Source: Prevotella communis
GTDB lineage: Bacteria > Bacteroidota > Bacteroidia > Bacteroidales > Bacteroidaceae
Assembly (NCBI RefSeq): GCF_022024115.1
Contig: NZ_CP091792.1
Location: forward strand, 3,472,001 to 3,536,000
Length of the DNA: 64,000 bases
Direction: 5' to 3'
Shown: positions 42,895 through 52,104 of the stretch, one piece after another
Position numbering within the stretch: the first letter of the stretch is position 1
Layout of the letters: each line of letters starts with the position of its first letter
Program-made: the position numbers and the translations under genes
The notes under the pieces: generated by a model
Told to the model about the DNA's origin: nothing
Seen by the model: only the letters and a program-made list of their open reading frames with translations
Databases searched by the model: none

Positions 42895-42925
42895 GAGTGC
42901 GGTATGAATCGCTCACCCCGCACTC
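42895..42925 (-). terminator. Terminator of the 31-residue peptide gene
   Basis: GAGTGCGG (42895-42902) pairs with CCGCACTC (42918-42925); read leftward it is followed by six T. Confidence 0.85.
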
Positions 42926-42928
42926 CTT

Positions 42929-43024
42929 TCAACGGATGTTAGTATTCATCAGAGTGATAACACTCAGAATTGTGGAAATAACCACTAATACCAACACACA
43001 CGTTGTTTGAAAATCTAATAACAT
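42929..43024 (-). CDS. Putative 31-residue membrane peptide
   Basis: A 31-codon frame beginning MLLDFQTTCVLVLVVIS and ending MNTNIR, with one hydrophobic segment of about 20 residues. It has its own promoter (43095-43103), a 70-nt leader and a terminator 4 bp after the stop. A perfect 11-bp inverted repeat joins the leader (43066-43076) to codons 7-11 (42994-43004) and brackets the start codon. Upstream are a Crp/Fnr-like dyad and a second palindrome. The layout matches that of the 30-residue peptide at 7667. The family is not recognised. Confidence 0.55.
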   Translation of the reverse strand: MLLDFQTTCVLVLVVISTILSVITLMNTNIR

Positions 43025-43076
43025 AATCTTTACCTTAATTCTATAAAACTACTAACCTAATGAATAACGTGTGTGT
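42994..43076 (-). promoter_or_regulatory. Leader-to-coding inverted repeat around the small-peptide start
   Basis: ACACACACGTT (42994-43004) and AACGTGTGTGT (43066-43076) are perfect reverse complements, so the mRNA could fold with the start codon at 43024 in the loop. Confidence 0.6.
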
Positions 43077-43094
43077 AATCATCACGACTACATT

Positions 43095-43103
43095 GCAAAG
43101 GTA
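43095..43103 (-). promoter_or_regulatory. Promoter -7 element for the 31-residue peptide gene
   Basis: Leftward TACCTTTGC with a TTG about 17-20 bp upstream; the start codon is 71 bp downstream. Confidence 0.65.
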
Positions 43104-43142
43104 CAAATTATTTTGTATTACAAGTGTAGGATAAACGCTTTA

Positions 43143-43180
43143 GTTTGCGCAAACACCCATAATTCTTGATTTAAATCAAG
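43143..43180. promoter_or_regulatory. Crp/Fnr-type dyad and second palindrome
   Basis: CTTGATTTAAATCAAG (43165-43180) contains a perfect TTGAT-N4-ATCAA Fnr-like site, centred 69.5 bp upstream of the small-peptide -7 box. GTTTGCGCAAAC (43143-43154) is a perfect 12-bp palindrome, 45.5 bp upstream of it. Confidence 0.6.
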
Positions 43181-43202
43181 TTTATGTGTGTAATTTTGCA
43201 TT

Positions 43203-44117
43203 TTATTGTGCGTTCATTGCCATCGTTAACCCTACAACTATACCAACCAGCACCACAATAATCAAAACCGCAATTGTGATGATAGCAAATGAAGCAACGA
43301 GGCCCAGGATGGTACGAAGGTACGAATAACCACAGAGTTGTTTGAGTGCAACAATACTCAATATCGGGGATATAAAGCCGATGGTATCCAAGTTCACGCA
43401 GAAGAAACTGAATACTATTGAGACGATATTCATCATATTAGTAATATAAATCATCGCCACAAAGAACTCAGTATAATACAGATCCGGGATTGCCGGACAA
43501 TTCCTGAAGAGCACATAAAGTGGCAAAGAGAGCACCAACAACCAAACCAGTTCTACCACTGTCTGATGGTCGATAAGGAATCTGATGAAGACCTTGAGCG
43601 TACCATTTATTTTTTCTCCGAAGTCCAGACGTTCATTATCTGTGCCTGACTTCACTCCAGCTTTCTGCTCAGCAGGGGCAGTCCGTATATCCATATCAAT
43701 ACTTCTCTCGTAAGCCTGTACAACCTTCACCAACTGATTTTCACCTCTTATATTAAGACCACTATTAACCACGATAGATAAAGTTGCCAAGAGGAAAAAC
43801 ATCTTAAACGGTGGAAAATAGGCCATCTGCATACCGCCCAGATAATCGCGAATCATATAGCCGGGACGCAACAACAAGTCGCGAATACTACGAAACATAC
43901 CACGATTACCCAGTCCCCAGACGTCAAGAAACAACAGAAAAGCCGTCTTCATCGAATAACGTCCGATACGTGACGACTGTCCGCATCGCGGACAATAATT
44001 ACCTTGATAACTGGTGCCGCAGGTGGCACAGGTATGTTCCTCCTGTGTGAGTGGAGCCACCTGATAAGGACGCTGTTGCCACTCTTTGAACACACGGTAT
44101 TTCTCTTTCAGATTCAT
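43203..44117 (-). CDS. DUF3667 zinc-ribbon membrane protein
   Basis: 304 residues. An N-terminal zinc ribbon (CATCGTSYQGNYCPRCGQ, ~residues 30-47) is followed by a conserved GNRGMFRSIRDLLLRPGYMIRDYLGG segment and then about five hydrophobic segments (~105-125, 185-205, 212-260, 270-300). This is the DUF3667 layout. It is an inner-membrane protein of unknown function and appears to be expressed as a single gene. Confidence 0.75.
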   Translation of the reverse strand: MNLKEKYRVFKEWQQRPYQVAPLTQEEHTCATCGTSYQGNYCPRCGQSSRIGRYSMKTAFLLFLDVWGLGNRGMFRSIRDLLLRPGYMIRDYLGGMQMAYFPPFKMFFLLATLSIVVNSGLNIRGENQLVKVVQAYERSIDMDIRTAPAEQKAGVKSGTDNERLDFGEKINGTLKVFIRFLIDHQTVVELVWLLVLSLPLYVLFRNCPAIPDLYYTEFFVAMIYITNMMNIVSIVFSFFCVNLDTIGFISPILSIVALKQLCGYSYLRTILGLVASFAIITIAVLIIVVLVGIVVGLTMAMNAQ

Positions 44118-44141
44118 TGTTTCTAATGGTTAGTAAAAAAC

Positions 44142-44183
44142 AAAAACAGGCATCTGCACCATTCCGTGTAGACGCCTGTTTTA
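44142..44183 (-). terminator. Terminator of pckA
   Basis: AAAAACAGGC (44142-44151) pairs with GCCTGTTTT (44174-44182), with an internal TCTGCAC/GTGTAGA-like extension, just after the pckA stop. Confidence 0.75.
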
Positions 44184-44207
44184 TCGTTATGTCGTAGGAC
44201 CTAAGGC

Positions 44208-45821
44208 TTAGAGCTTAGGACCAGCAGCTACGAGAGCCTTACCAGCCTCGTTGCCCTCATACTTCTTGAAGTTCTTGATGAAGCGAGCAGCCAGATCCTT
44301 AGCCTTCTCCTCCCACTCAGCAGCATTTGCATAAGTGTCGCGGGGATCCAGGATGTTGGTGTCTACGCCCTCAAGCTGTGTGGGAACCTCGAAATCGAAG
44401 AAAGGAATCTTCTTGGTAGGAGCGTTCAGGATAGCGCCACCCAGGATAGCGTCGATGATACCACGAGTATCGCGGATAGAGATACGCTTACCAGTACCGT
44501 TCCAACCAGTGTTAACGAGGTATGCCTTAGCACCGCTCTTCTCCATCTTCTTAACCAGCTCCTCAGCGTACTTTGTGGGGTGCAGCTCGAGGAATGCCTG
44601 ACCGAAGCAAGCAGAGAATGTAGGAGTAGGCTCTGTGATACCACGCTCTGTACCAGCCAGCTTAGCTGTGAAACCAGAGAGGAAGTAGTACTTAGTCTGC
44701 TCAGGAGTCAGGATAGAAACGGGAGGCAGTACGCCGAATGCGTCAGCTGACAGGAAGATTACGTTCTTAGCGTCAGGACCTGCACTCTTACCATTCACCT
44801 TCTTAACAACCTTCTCGATGTGATCGATAGGATATGATACACGAGTATTCTCGGTTACGCTCTTGTCAGCGAAGTCGATCTTACCAGCCTCGTCAACAGT
44901 TACGTTCTCCAGCAGAGCATTGCGACGGATAGCGTTGTAGATATCGGGCTCAGACTCCTTGTCGAGGTTGATAACCTTAGCGTAGCAACCACCTTCGAGG
45001 TTGAACACACCCTCGTCGTCCCATCCGTGCTCGTCGTCACCAATCAGCAGACGCTTAGGATCGGTAGACAGAGTGGTCTTACCTGTACCAGACAGACCGA
45101 AGAAGATAGCGGTGTTCTTACCCTCCATGTCGGTGTTAGCAGAGCAGTGCATTGAAGCGATGCCCTGGAGAGGCAGGTAGTAGTTCTGCATAGAGAACAT
45201 ACCCTTCTTCATCTCACCACCGTACCATGTGTTGATGATAACCTGCTCGCGGCTTGTAGTGTTGAAAGCAACACAAGTCTCTGAGTTCAGACCCAGCTCC
45301 TTGAAGTTCTCAACCTTAGCCTTAGAAGCGTTATAGATTACGAAGTTAGGTTCGAAGTTCTCCAACTCCTCAGCAGTAGGCTGGATGAACATGTTGGTAA
45401 CGAAGTGAGCCTGCCATGCTACCTCAACGATGAAGCGAACAGCCAGACGAGTACCCTCGTTAGCGCCACAGAAAGCGTCAACAACATACAGATCCTTATT
45501 GCAGAGCTCCTTAACAGCGATTTCCTTAACCTTAGCCCATACGTCTTCGCTCATGGGGTGGTTGTCATTCTTATACTCCTCAGAAGTCCACCATACCTTA
45601 TCCTGGCTCTGTGCATCCTTCACGATGTACTTGTCCTTAGGTGAACGACCAGTGTAAATACCAGTCATCACGTTTACAGCGTTCAGCTCGGTGTTCTGAC
45701 CCTTGTCGAAACCAGTCAGACCAGCCTTTGTCTCCTCTGCGAAGAGAGTCTCATACGAAGGATTGTGAGCAATCACGGTAGAACCTGTGATGCCATACTG
45801 TGTCAAATCTAACTTTGCCAT
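44208..45821 (-). CDS. pckA: Phosphoenolpyruvate carboxykinase (ATP)
   Basis: 537 residues, the full length of the ATP-dependent class. The kinase P-loop [14 protein letters not shown] (~residue 245), [22 protein letters not shown] and the RSPKDKYIV substrate loop near residue 60 are all present. In succinate-forming anaerobes it fixes CO2 onto PEP to give oxaloacetate with ATP gain, feeding fumarate reductase, which is encoded nearby. Codon choice is strongly biased, as in highly expressed genes. Heptamer repeats and a TTGTG-N4-CACAA dyad lie in its promoter. Confidence 0.95.
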   Translation of the reverse strand: MAKLDLTQYGITGSTVIAHNPSYETLFAEETKAGLTGFDKGQNTELNAVNVMTGIYTGRSPKDKYIVKDAQSQDKVWWTSEEYKNDNHPMSEDVWAKVKEIAVKELCNKDLYVVDAFCGANEGTRLAVRFIVEVAWQAHFVTNMFIQPTAEELENFEPNFVIYNASKAKVENFKELGLNSETCVAFNTTSREQVIINTWYGGEMKKGMFSMQNYYLPLQGIASMHCSANTDMEGKNTAIFFGLSGTGKTTLSTDPKRLLIGDDEHGWDDEGVFNLEGGCYAKVINLDKESEPDIYNAIRRNALLENVTVDEAGKIDFADKSVTENTRVSYPIDHIEKVVKKVNGKSAGPDAKNVIFLSADAFGVLPPVSILTPEQTKYYFLSGFTAKLAGTERGITEPTPTFSACFGQAFLELHPTKYAEELVKKMEKSGAKAYLVNTGWNGTGKRISIRDTRGIIDAILGGAILNAPTKKIPFFDFEVPTQLEGVDTNILDPRDTYANAAEWEEKAKDLAARFIKNFKKYEGNEAGKALVAAGPKL

Positions 45822-45870
45822 TTGTTTTTGATTTATTTAAAAAATTATACTTTCGTCTATTTTAACGGCT

Positions 45871-45879
45871 GCAAAGGTA
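45871..45879 (-). promoter_or_regulatory. Promoter -7 element for pckA
   Basis: Leftward TACCTTTGC, 50 bp before the start. The adjacent heptamer array occupies the expected -33 region. Confidence 0.65.
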
Positions 45880-45888
45880 CAAATAATT

Positions 45889-45916
45889 GGTGAAAGGTGA
45901 AAGGTGAAAGGTGAAT
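45889..45916. repeat. Heptamer repeat GGTGAAA x4 in the pckA promoter
   Basis: Four 7-bp units (the last GGTGAAT) begin 10 bp upstream of the pckA -7 element. Read leftward each unit contains CACCTTT, itself similar to a -7 box. Confidence 0.8.
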
Positions 45917-45919
45917 ATT

Positions 45920-45933
45920 TTGTGCGCACACAA
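45920..45933. promoter_or_regulatory. TTGTG-N4-CACAA dyad upstream of pckA
   Basis: TTGTGCGCACACAA has perfect 5-bp half-sites with the centre CGCA, a Crp-like operator geometry. It is centred 47.5 bp upstream of the pckA -7 box and also lies between pckA and the divergent upp. Confidence 0.45.
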
Positions 45934-46018
45934 CCATTTTTATGTTAAAGTATCTCAAAACAAGAGTCAGTTTAAAGGTTTTGCAACCCGCAGTTAGCAA
46001 TTATCGTGCAAAAATAAC

Positions 46019-46027
46019 TATCTTTGC
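46019..46027 (+). promoter_or_regulatory. Promoter -7 element for upp
   Basis: TATCTTTGC, 19 bp before the start. Confidence 0.6.
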
Positions 46028-46045
46028 AATCAAAAATCTAAATTT

Positions 46046-46702
46046 ATGAAAGTCATTAATTTCTCAGAGCAAAATTCGGTCATCAATCATTTCATGGCCG
46101 AGATTCGTGATAAGAGTTATCAGAAAAACCGTCTGCTGTTTCGTAACAACATTGAACGTATTGGCGAGATGATGGCCTACGAGCTGTCGAAGACCTTGAC
46201 CTACAAGCCAAAAACAGTGACAACACCCCTTGGAACCATCGATATTCCGATGATTAAAGACGAGGTGCTGCTGGCCACGGTGCTGCGTGCCGGACTACCT
46301 TTTCACGAAGGTTTTCTTCGCGTATTTGACCATGCAGAAAACGGTTTTGTATCAGCCTTCCGCATGTACACCAATCGTGAACATACCGAGGTAGGCATCC
46401 ACACAGAATACATGGCTTCGCCCAGCGTGAAAGGCAAGACCCTCATCATCGTTGACCCCATGTTGGCTACAGGTGGATCAATGGTAGCTGCCTATGAGGC
46501 TCTTCTGAAAACTGGCAAGCCTCATCAGGTGCATATTGCCAGTGTAATTGGCACGCCAGAAGGTGTTGAAATGTTACAGAAGAGCGTATCCGATGATGTT
46601 ACGCTATGGTGCGCAGCCATTGACCCCGGCATGAATGAGCACAAATACATCGTACCAGGTTTCGGCGACTGCGGCGATCTCTGCTTTGGCGAAAAACTCT
46701 AA
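46046..46702 (+). CDS. upp: Uracil phosphoribosyltransferase
   Basis: 218 residues. It converts uracil and PRPP to UMP in pyrimidine salvage. The PRPP-binding loop is LIIVDPMLATGGSMVAAYEAL; other family blocks are LLATVLRAGLPFHEGFLRVF and the C-terminal YIVPGFGDCGDLCFG, which forms the uracil-binding hood. It is monocistronic between a promoter and a strong terminator. Confidence 0.92.
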   Translation: MKVINFSEQNSVINHFMAEIRDKSYQKNRLLFRNNIERIGEMMAYELSKTLTYKPKTVTTPLGTIDIPMIKDEVLLATVLRAGLPFHEGFLRVFDHAENGFVSAFRMYTNREHTEVGIHTEYMASPSVKGKTLIIVDPMLATGGSMVAAYEALLKTGKPHQVHIASVIGTPEGVEMLQKSVSDDVTLWCAAIDPGMNEHKYIVPGFGDCGDLCFGEKL

Positions 46703-46705
46703 ATA

Positions 46706-46736
46706 AAAAACCCCTCCATTCCGGAGGGGCTTTATT
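46706..46736. terminator. Bidirectional terminator between upp and the GH2 gene
   Basis: CCCCTCC (46711-46717) pairs with GGAGGGG (46723-46729); an A-run precedes and CTTTATTATT follows. Confidence 0.85.
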
Positions 46737-49188
46737 ATTCCACAGGGATACTTATTTTCCTGGTCAGTTTACGCTGTTTGTCCTTGACAGTAAGCGTGAG
46801 CTGACCTTTTTTCTTGCCCGCCTGACAAACCACGACCAACTGTCCCGCAAAGAGTTTCATCGTAGGTTCGGTGAAGACCTCCAGACTGGTAGCATCGCCA
46901 TTGCAGACAGCCTTGAAAGAGCCGGCGCCACTTACCTCAAATGAAAGTTGGTCTGTAGCATCAGGTATCAGCGTGCCATACTTATCCACCAGACTAACAG
47001 TGATATAGGCCAGGTCATTGCCATCGGCTTTGAGACTGGACGCCTGCGACCACACCTCAGTCTTGAGTTTTGCAGGTTTCCCAGCTGTCCTCATTATTTT
47101 CTCACCAACAGGCTTTCCATTGGTGTCATAAACCACCACCTTCACCTCACCAGGCTCATATTTCACATTGTTCCAGCGCAGGCGATAGCGGTCCAGACGA
47201 CTATCTTTGTTTTTCTTGATGCGCCCCTGACTCTTACCATTGACAAAGAGTTCAGCCTCATTATAATCGGTATAGCAATAGACGGGCGTCACCTCGCCTA
47301 CCCTCTCCTTTCCCCATGTCCAATGAGGCAACAGATGGATGGTATGCTCGTCTTTACGCCAATGCGAGCGATAGAGATAATAACGGTCCTTGGGGAGTCC
47401 GGCCAAGTCGCAGATACCAAAATACGACGAGCGCGAAGGCCAGTACTCATCATAAGGCGTGGGCTCACCAAGATAGTCGAACCCCGTCCATACGAACTCA
47501 CCAATCACCCAGTCCTTATCATCCTGCCATTGCCAGTCATCATCGGGCAAGTTACTCCATGAGCACCATTCCACATCATAGCCCGAGCACTGACCATCAG
47601 GGTGAACACCCTTATCCGTAGGCGTTACAGGGAAATAATAGGTGCCACGCGAAGAGACCGTAGAGGCCGTTTCCGATCCTAACAGGAAGCCATGCGTTAG
47701 CGTATCATGCGCCTTTTGGTATTTATTCAATCGGTAATTCAGTCCAGGGATATCCATTGCCTGCGCGAAACCACTGGCCAGTGCATTATCTACGCGATCC
47801 ATGCCCTGAGTAACAGGGCGTGTTGCATCAAGAGAATGTACCAGTCCCTGCAAGCGAATGGCCATTTCTCTTCCCTCCTCACTCCATTGTTCAGGAATCT
47901 CGTTGCCGATAGACCACATGACGATGGACGGGTGATTCCTATTCGCCTTCACCAGATTCGTGATATCCTTGTCGGCCCACTGGTCAAAGAAGCGCGCATA
48001 TCCATTCTTACACTTAGGATACTTCCACATGTCAAAGCTCTCGGCCATCACCATCATTCCCAGCGAGTCACAGATATCCATCTGCCACTGGCTCGGCATA
48101 TTATGAGCCGTGCGGATAGCATCGCACCCCATCTCCTTCATAATCTTTATCTGGCGAATCAAAGCAGCTTTGTTGACTGCCGCGCCCAGTGGTCCGAGGT
48201 CATGATGCAGACAGACACCCTTCAGTTTTCGCGTCACACCATTCAGCTGGAAACCCTTTTCCTTCGACACTCTGACGGTGCGTAAGCCCAATTTCATCGT
48301 TTTCCGGTCGATGGCCTTACCGAAGTCGTCATATACATTGGGGGCAGAGATGCCGTCACAAAGGGTGATACGCAACTTATAGAGATTAGGCGTTTCAGGA
48401 GTCCACAGTTGGGCATCGGGAATCATAAAGGTGCCGACAGCCTTTCCTGATCCTCTTTTCTGCGGTGCAGGACAGACCCATATCTTGTTTTTATTGTCTG
48501 GAGCGAAGAGTTCCATGATGACAGGCAGTCCCTGACCAGCATTGAGAATGGGCACCTCCACCACCAATTTGGTACAATCAACGCCTTTACCATTCTTAAC
48601 ATGCAACTCTGTCCTGGTGGTGATACCCCAGTCATCAATACGCGCCTGCTGAGGTGTGAGGACGAGTGTCACAGGTCGATAGATGCCTGCACCAGGATAC
48701 CAGCGAGAACTCTCCTCCACATTCTTCAGATGCACCTCCAACAGGTTCTCACCTCCTTTTACAAAAGGCGTGATATCCACGCGGAAGGTATTATAGCCAT
48801 AAGCCCAATAGCCAGCCTGCTTTCCATTGACATAGACCGTAGGCTCAGACATGGCACCATCGAATATCAATTCGGCATGGCCACTGAAATCTGAAGGAAT
48901 CGTGATGACCCTTTTATAATGGCCCTCACCAATCCAGGGCAACGACCCACTTCGCCCACTTTTCTCTGTCGCGATTTTTTCACCATTCTGAACGATAGCT
49001 ACCGTCTGCAGGTCCCACTTCTTGTCAAAGGGTCCACTGATAGCCCAGTCGTGGGGTACGATCACCGTCTGCCACGTCTGTTTATCACGCGAGAACTGCC
49101 AATCGTCCTGTAAAAGAATTTCCTGTCTCTCTTGAGCTTGCGCCGACAATATGCCAAGCAGCGCCAAGGTTAATAATTGAATTTTCAT
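46735..49188 (-). CDS. Glycoside hydrolase family 2 beta-galactosidase-like enzyme
   Basis: 817 residues with signal peptide LTLALLGILSAQAQ. Domains in order: jelly-roll sugar-binding (~25-180, with VPHDWAISGPF), Ig-like (~185-300), a TIM barrel (~305-600) and C-terminal DUF4982/Ig-like domains. Barrel motifs are IRTAHNMPSQWQMDICDSLG, the acid/base Glu in MWSIGNEIPEQW (~428) and the likely nucleophile Glu in VIGEFVWTGFDYLGEPTPY (~561). It probably removes beta-galactose from glycans in the periplasm. There is no SusC/D pair beside it. Confidence 0.85.
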   Translation of the reverse strand: MKIQLLTLALLGILSAQAQERQEILLQDDWQFSRDKQTWQTVIVPHDWAISGPFDKKWDLQTVAIVQNGEKIATEKSGRSGSLPWIGEGHYKRVITIPSDFSGHAELIFDGAMSEPTVYVNGKQAGYWAYGYNTFRVDITPFVKGGENLLEVHLKNVEESSRWYPGAGIYRPVTLVLTPQQARIDDWGITTRTELHVKNGKGVDCTKLVVEVPILNAGQGLPVIMELFAPDNKNKIWVCPAPQKRGSGKAVGTFMIPDAQLWTPETPNLYKLRITLCDGISAPNVYDDFGKAIDRKTMKLGLRTVRVSKEKGFQLNGVTRKLKGVCLHHDLGPLGAAVNKAALIRQIKIMKEMGCDAIRTAHNMPSQWQMDICDSLGMMVMAESFDMWKYPKCKNGYARFFDQWADKDITNLVKANRNHPSIVMWSIGNEIPEQWSEEGREMAIRLQGLVHSLDATRPVTQGMDRVDNALASGFAQAMDIPGLNYRLNKYQKAHDTLTHGFLLGSETASTVSSRGTYYFPVTPTDKGVHPDGQCSGYDVEWCSWSNLPDDDWQWQDDKDWVIGEFVWTGFDYLGEPTPYDEYWPSRSSYFGICDLAGLPKDRYYLYRSHWRKDEHTIHLLPHWTWGKERVGEVTPVYCYTDYNEAELFVNGKSQGRIKKNKDSRLDRYRLRWNNVKYEPGEVKVVVYDTNGKPVGEKIMRTAGKPAKLKTEVWSQASSLKADGNDLAYITVSLVDKYGTLIPDATDQLSFEVSGAGSFKAVCNGDATSLEVFTEPTMKLFAGQLVVVCQAGKKKGQLTLTVKDKQRKLTRKISIPVE

Positions 49189-49237
49189 ATTCGTTTTAAG
49201 CAGATGTTTTTTGACGAAGAAACATTCTTGTCGGCTA

Positions 49238-49245
49238 CAAAATTA
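49238..49245 (-). promoter_or_regulatory. Promoter -7 element for the GH2 gene
   Basis: Leftward TAATTTTG, about 50 bp before the start. Confidence 0.4.
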
Positions 49246-49299
49246 CACATTTTTCTTATATTTCTTAATGTAATCGTTTGTAATTTCACGATTTTTGAT

Positions 49300-49307
49300 T
49301 AATTTTG
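49300..49307 (+). promoter_or_regulatory. Promoter -7 element for the fumarate reductase operon
   Basis: TAATTTTG with an upstream TTTG (49277-49280), about 52 bp before the first ATG. Confidence 0.5.
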
Positions 49308-49359
49308 TGCCCTAAATAAATCTAAATACAATAATTCATTCATTAATTTTCAATCATTT

Positions 49360-50070
49360 ATGTGGTTATTTAATTCATCAATTGGTAGAAAGGTGGTGAT
49401 GTCACTCACTGGCATCGCGCTGATTCTGTTTTTGACGTTCCACTGCTGCATGAACCTGGTTGCGCTGTTCTCGGGCGAGGCTTACAATGCTATTTGTGAG
49501 ATGCTCGGTGCCAACTGGTATGCCGTAGTGGCAACAATGGGCTTGGCTGGTCTGGCCGTGCTCCACATCGTTTATGCTTTCATTCTGACAGCACAGAACC
49601 GCAAGGCCCGTGGCGACAATCGCTATGAGGTAGCTACAACGGTAAACGCTGGTAAAGTGGAGTGGGCATCAAAGAACATGCTCGTGCTGGGTATCATCAT
49701 CCTGCTGGGTCTGATTCTCCACCTGTTCAACTTCTGGTACAACATGATGTTTGCCGAGCTGACTGGTATGAGCGTTGCTCACAGCCCCTCTGATGGTTTT
49801 GCCTTCATGCAGGACACCTTCAGCAATCCCGTATTTGCAACGCTCTACGTAATTTGGTTCGTAGCTATCTGGTTCCACCTGACTCACGGTTTCTGGAGCT
49901 CTCTGCAGACCCTGGGTATGAGCGGTAAGACATGGTTCTGCCGTTGGAAGACCATCGGTTTCATCTACGTTACCCTGCTGATGCTGGGCTTCCTCGTAGT
50001 AGTGCTGGCATTCGCTTTCGGTTGCGCTCCTTCACTCTGTGATGGCAGCAGCTGCAGTTTGTGCTGCTAA
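49360..50070 (+). CDS. frdC: Fumarate reductase / succinate dehydrogenase cytochrome b subunit
   Basis: 236 residues with five hydrophobic segments and His residues suited to haem b ligation (LTFHCCMNLV, GLAVLHIVYAF, LILHLFNFW, WFHLTHGFWS). This is the single di-haem anchor of the B-type enzymes (order C-A-B) found in Bacteroidetes, which passes electrons from menaquinol to the flavoprotein. The C-terminus carries an unusual Cys-rich tail (CAPSLCDGSSCSLCC). Codon bias is strong throughout this operon. Confidence 0.88.
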   Translation: MWLFNSSIGRKVVMSLTGIALILFLTFHCCMNLVALFSGEAYNAICEMLGANWYAVVATMGLAGLAVLHIVYAFILTAQNRKARGDNRYEVATTVNAGKVEWASKNMLVLGIIILLGLILHLFNFWYNMMFAELTGMSVAHSPSDGFAFMQDTFSNPVFATLYVIWFVAIWFHLTHGFWSSLQTLGMSGKTWFCRWKTIGFIYVTLLMLGFLVVVLAFAFGCAPSLCDGSSCSLCC

Positions 50071-50081
50071 TTATTCATTAT

Positions 50082-50102
50082 GAATTAAGAATTAAGCATT
50101 AA
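50082..50102 (+). repeat. Heptamer repeat GAATTAA x3 between frdC and frdA
   Basis: GAATTAA GAATTAA GCATTAA fills most of the 40-bp gap before the frdA start. Confidence 0.6.
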
Positions 50103-50110
50103 AAAAGATT

Positions 50111-52090
50111 ATGGCTAAAGTATTAGATTCAAAGATTCCTGCAGGACCAGTGCCTGAGAAATGGAAGGAATATAAGGCTCATCAGCGACTGGTTAACCCC
50201 AAGAACAAGCTGAAGCTCGACATTATCGTAGTAGGTACCGGTCTGGCTGGTGCTTCTGCAGCAGCCTCACTCGGTGAGATGGGCTTCAACGTGATCAACC
50301 TGTGTATTCAGGACTCTCCCCGTCGTGCTCACTCTATCGCTGCTCAGGGTGGTATCAACGCTGCTAAGTGCTATCAGAACGATGGTGACTCTATCTACCG
50401 TCTGTTCTACGATACCGTAAAGGGTGGTGACTATCGTGCTCGCGAGGCCAACGTTTATCGTCTGGCTGAGGTATCAAACAATATTATCGACCAGTGCGTA
50501 GCTCAGGGCGTTCCTTTCGCTCGTGAGTATGGTGGTATGCTGGCCAACCGTTCTTTCGGTGGTGCTCAGGTAAGCCGTACCTTCTACGCAAAGGGTCAGA
50601 CCGGTCAGCAGCTGCTGCTGGGTGCCTACAGCTCACTGAGCTGTCAGGTTAACGCTGGCAAGGTGAAGCTCTACACCCGTTACGAGATGGAGGATGTAGT
50701 CATCGTTGATGGCCGCGCTCGTGGTATCATCGCCAAGAACCTGGTTACTGGCGAGCTGGAGCGTTTCTCAGCTAACGCCGTAGTTATCGCTACTGGTGGT
50801 TACGGTAACACTTACTTCCTCTCTACCAACGCTATGGGTTGTAACTGTACCGCTGCTGTTCAGTGCTATCGTAAGGGTGCTTACTTTGCAAACCCCTCTT
50901 ACGTTCAGATTCACCCCACCTGTATCCCCGTTCACGGCGACAAGCAGTCTAAGCTGACGCTGATGTCTGAGTCACTGCGTAACGATGGTCGTATCTGGGT
51001 TCCAAAGAATATCGAGGATGCCAAGAAACTTCAGAAAGGTGAGATCCAGGCTTGGGATATTCCCGAGGAGGATCGCGACTACTATTTGGAGCGCCGTTAT
51101 CCCGCCTTCGGTAACCTTGTTCCCCGTGACGTGGCTTCACGTGCCGCTAAGGAGCGTTGCGACAAGGGCTTCGGTGTGAACAACACTGGTCTGGCTGTGT
51201 TCCTCGACTTCTCTGAGTCTATCAACCGTCTTGGTCTTGACGCCATGAAGCAGCGCTATGGCAACCTGTTCGATATGTACGAAGAGATTACCGACGTTTA
51301 TCCTGGTGACTTCGGTAAGGAAATCAATGGCGTGAAATACTATAAGCCCATGATGATTTATCCCGCTATCCACTACACAATGGGTGGTATCTGGGTTGAC
51401 TACGAACTGCAGACCACAATCCCTGGTCTCTTCGCTATCGGTGAGTGTAACTTCTCTGACCACGGTGCCAACCGTCTGGGTGCTTCTGCTCTGATGCAGG
51501 GTCTGGCCGATGGTTACTTCGTATTGCCTTACACCATCCAGAACTATCTCGCAGATCAGGCTGTATGGCCAAAGGTTTCTACCGATCTGCCTGAGTTCGA
51601 GGCTGCCGAGAAGGGCGTTAACGCCGAGATCGACCGTCTGCTCAACATCAAGGGTAAGCGTTCTGTTGACTCTATTCACAAGGAACTGGGTCACATCATG
51701 TGGGAGTATGTAGGTATGGGTCGCACCGCTGAGGGCCTGAAGGAAGGTCTGAAGAAGATGCACGAGCTCGAGAAGGAGTTCGACACCAACCTCTTCGTTC
51801 CTGGCACTAAGGAAGGTCTCAACGTGGAGCTCGACAAGGCTATCCACCTGCGCGACTTCTTCACAATGGGTCAGCTCGTAGCATTCGACGCACTCTCTCG
51901 TAACGAGTCTTGCGGTGGTCACTTCCGTGAGGAGTACCAGACCGAGGAAGGCGAGGCTAAGCGCGACGACGAGAACTACTTCTACGTAGGCTGCTGGGAG
52001 TACAAAGGCAAGGGCAACGAGCCTGAGCTCATCAAGGAGCCACTGGAGTACGAGGCAATCAAGGTACAGACACGTAACTATAAGAACTAA
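50111..52090 (+). CDS. frdA: Fumarate reductase / succinate dehydrogenase flavoprotein subunit
   Basis: 659 residues. The FAD-binding motif [14 protein letters not shown] starts near residue 41, and the covalent flavin His is His74 in [16 protein letters not shown]. The substrate-site region is [34 protein letters not shown] and the capping region [44 protein letters not shown]. It reduces fumarate to succinate at the inner face of the membrane. It is followed by a hairpin and then frdB. Confidence 0.94.
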   Translation: MAKVLDSKIPAGPVPEKWKEYKAHQRLVNPKNKLKLDIIVVGTGLAGASAAASLGEMGFNVINLCIQDSPRRAHSIAAQGGINAAKCYQNDGDSIYRLFYDTVKGGDYRAREANVYRLAEVSNNIIDQCVAQGVPFAREYGGMLANRSFGGAQVSRTFYAKGQTGQQLLLGAYSSLSCQVNAGKVKLYTRYEMEDVVIVDGRARGIIAKNLVTGELERFSANAVVIATGGYGNTYFLSTNAMGCNCTAAVQCYRKGAYFANPSYVQIHPTCIPVHGDKQSKLTLMSESLRNDGRIWVPKNIEDAKKLQKGEIQAWDIPEEDRDYYLERRYPAFGNLVPRDVASRAAKERCDKGFGVNNTGLAVFLDFSESINRLGLDAMKQRYGNLFDMYEEITDVYPGDFGKEINGVKYYKPMMIYPAIHYTMGGIWVDYELQTTIPGLFAIGECNFSDHGANRLGASALMQGLADGYFVLPYTIQNYLADQAVWPKVSTDLPEFEAAEKGVNAEIDRLLNIKGKRSVDSIHKELGHIMWEYVGMGRTAEGLKEGLKKMHELEKEFDTNLFVPGTKEGLNVELDKAIHLRDFFTMGQLVAFDALSRNESCGGHFREEYQTEEGEAKRDDENYFYVGCWEYKGKGNEPELIKEPLEYEAIKVQTRNYKN

Positions 52091-52104
52091 TGTGCAAGCC
52101 GAAG

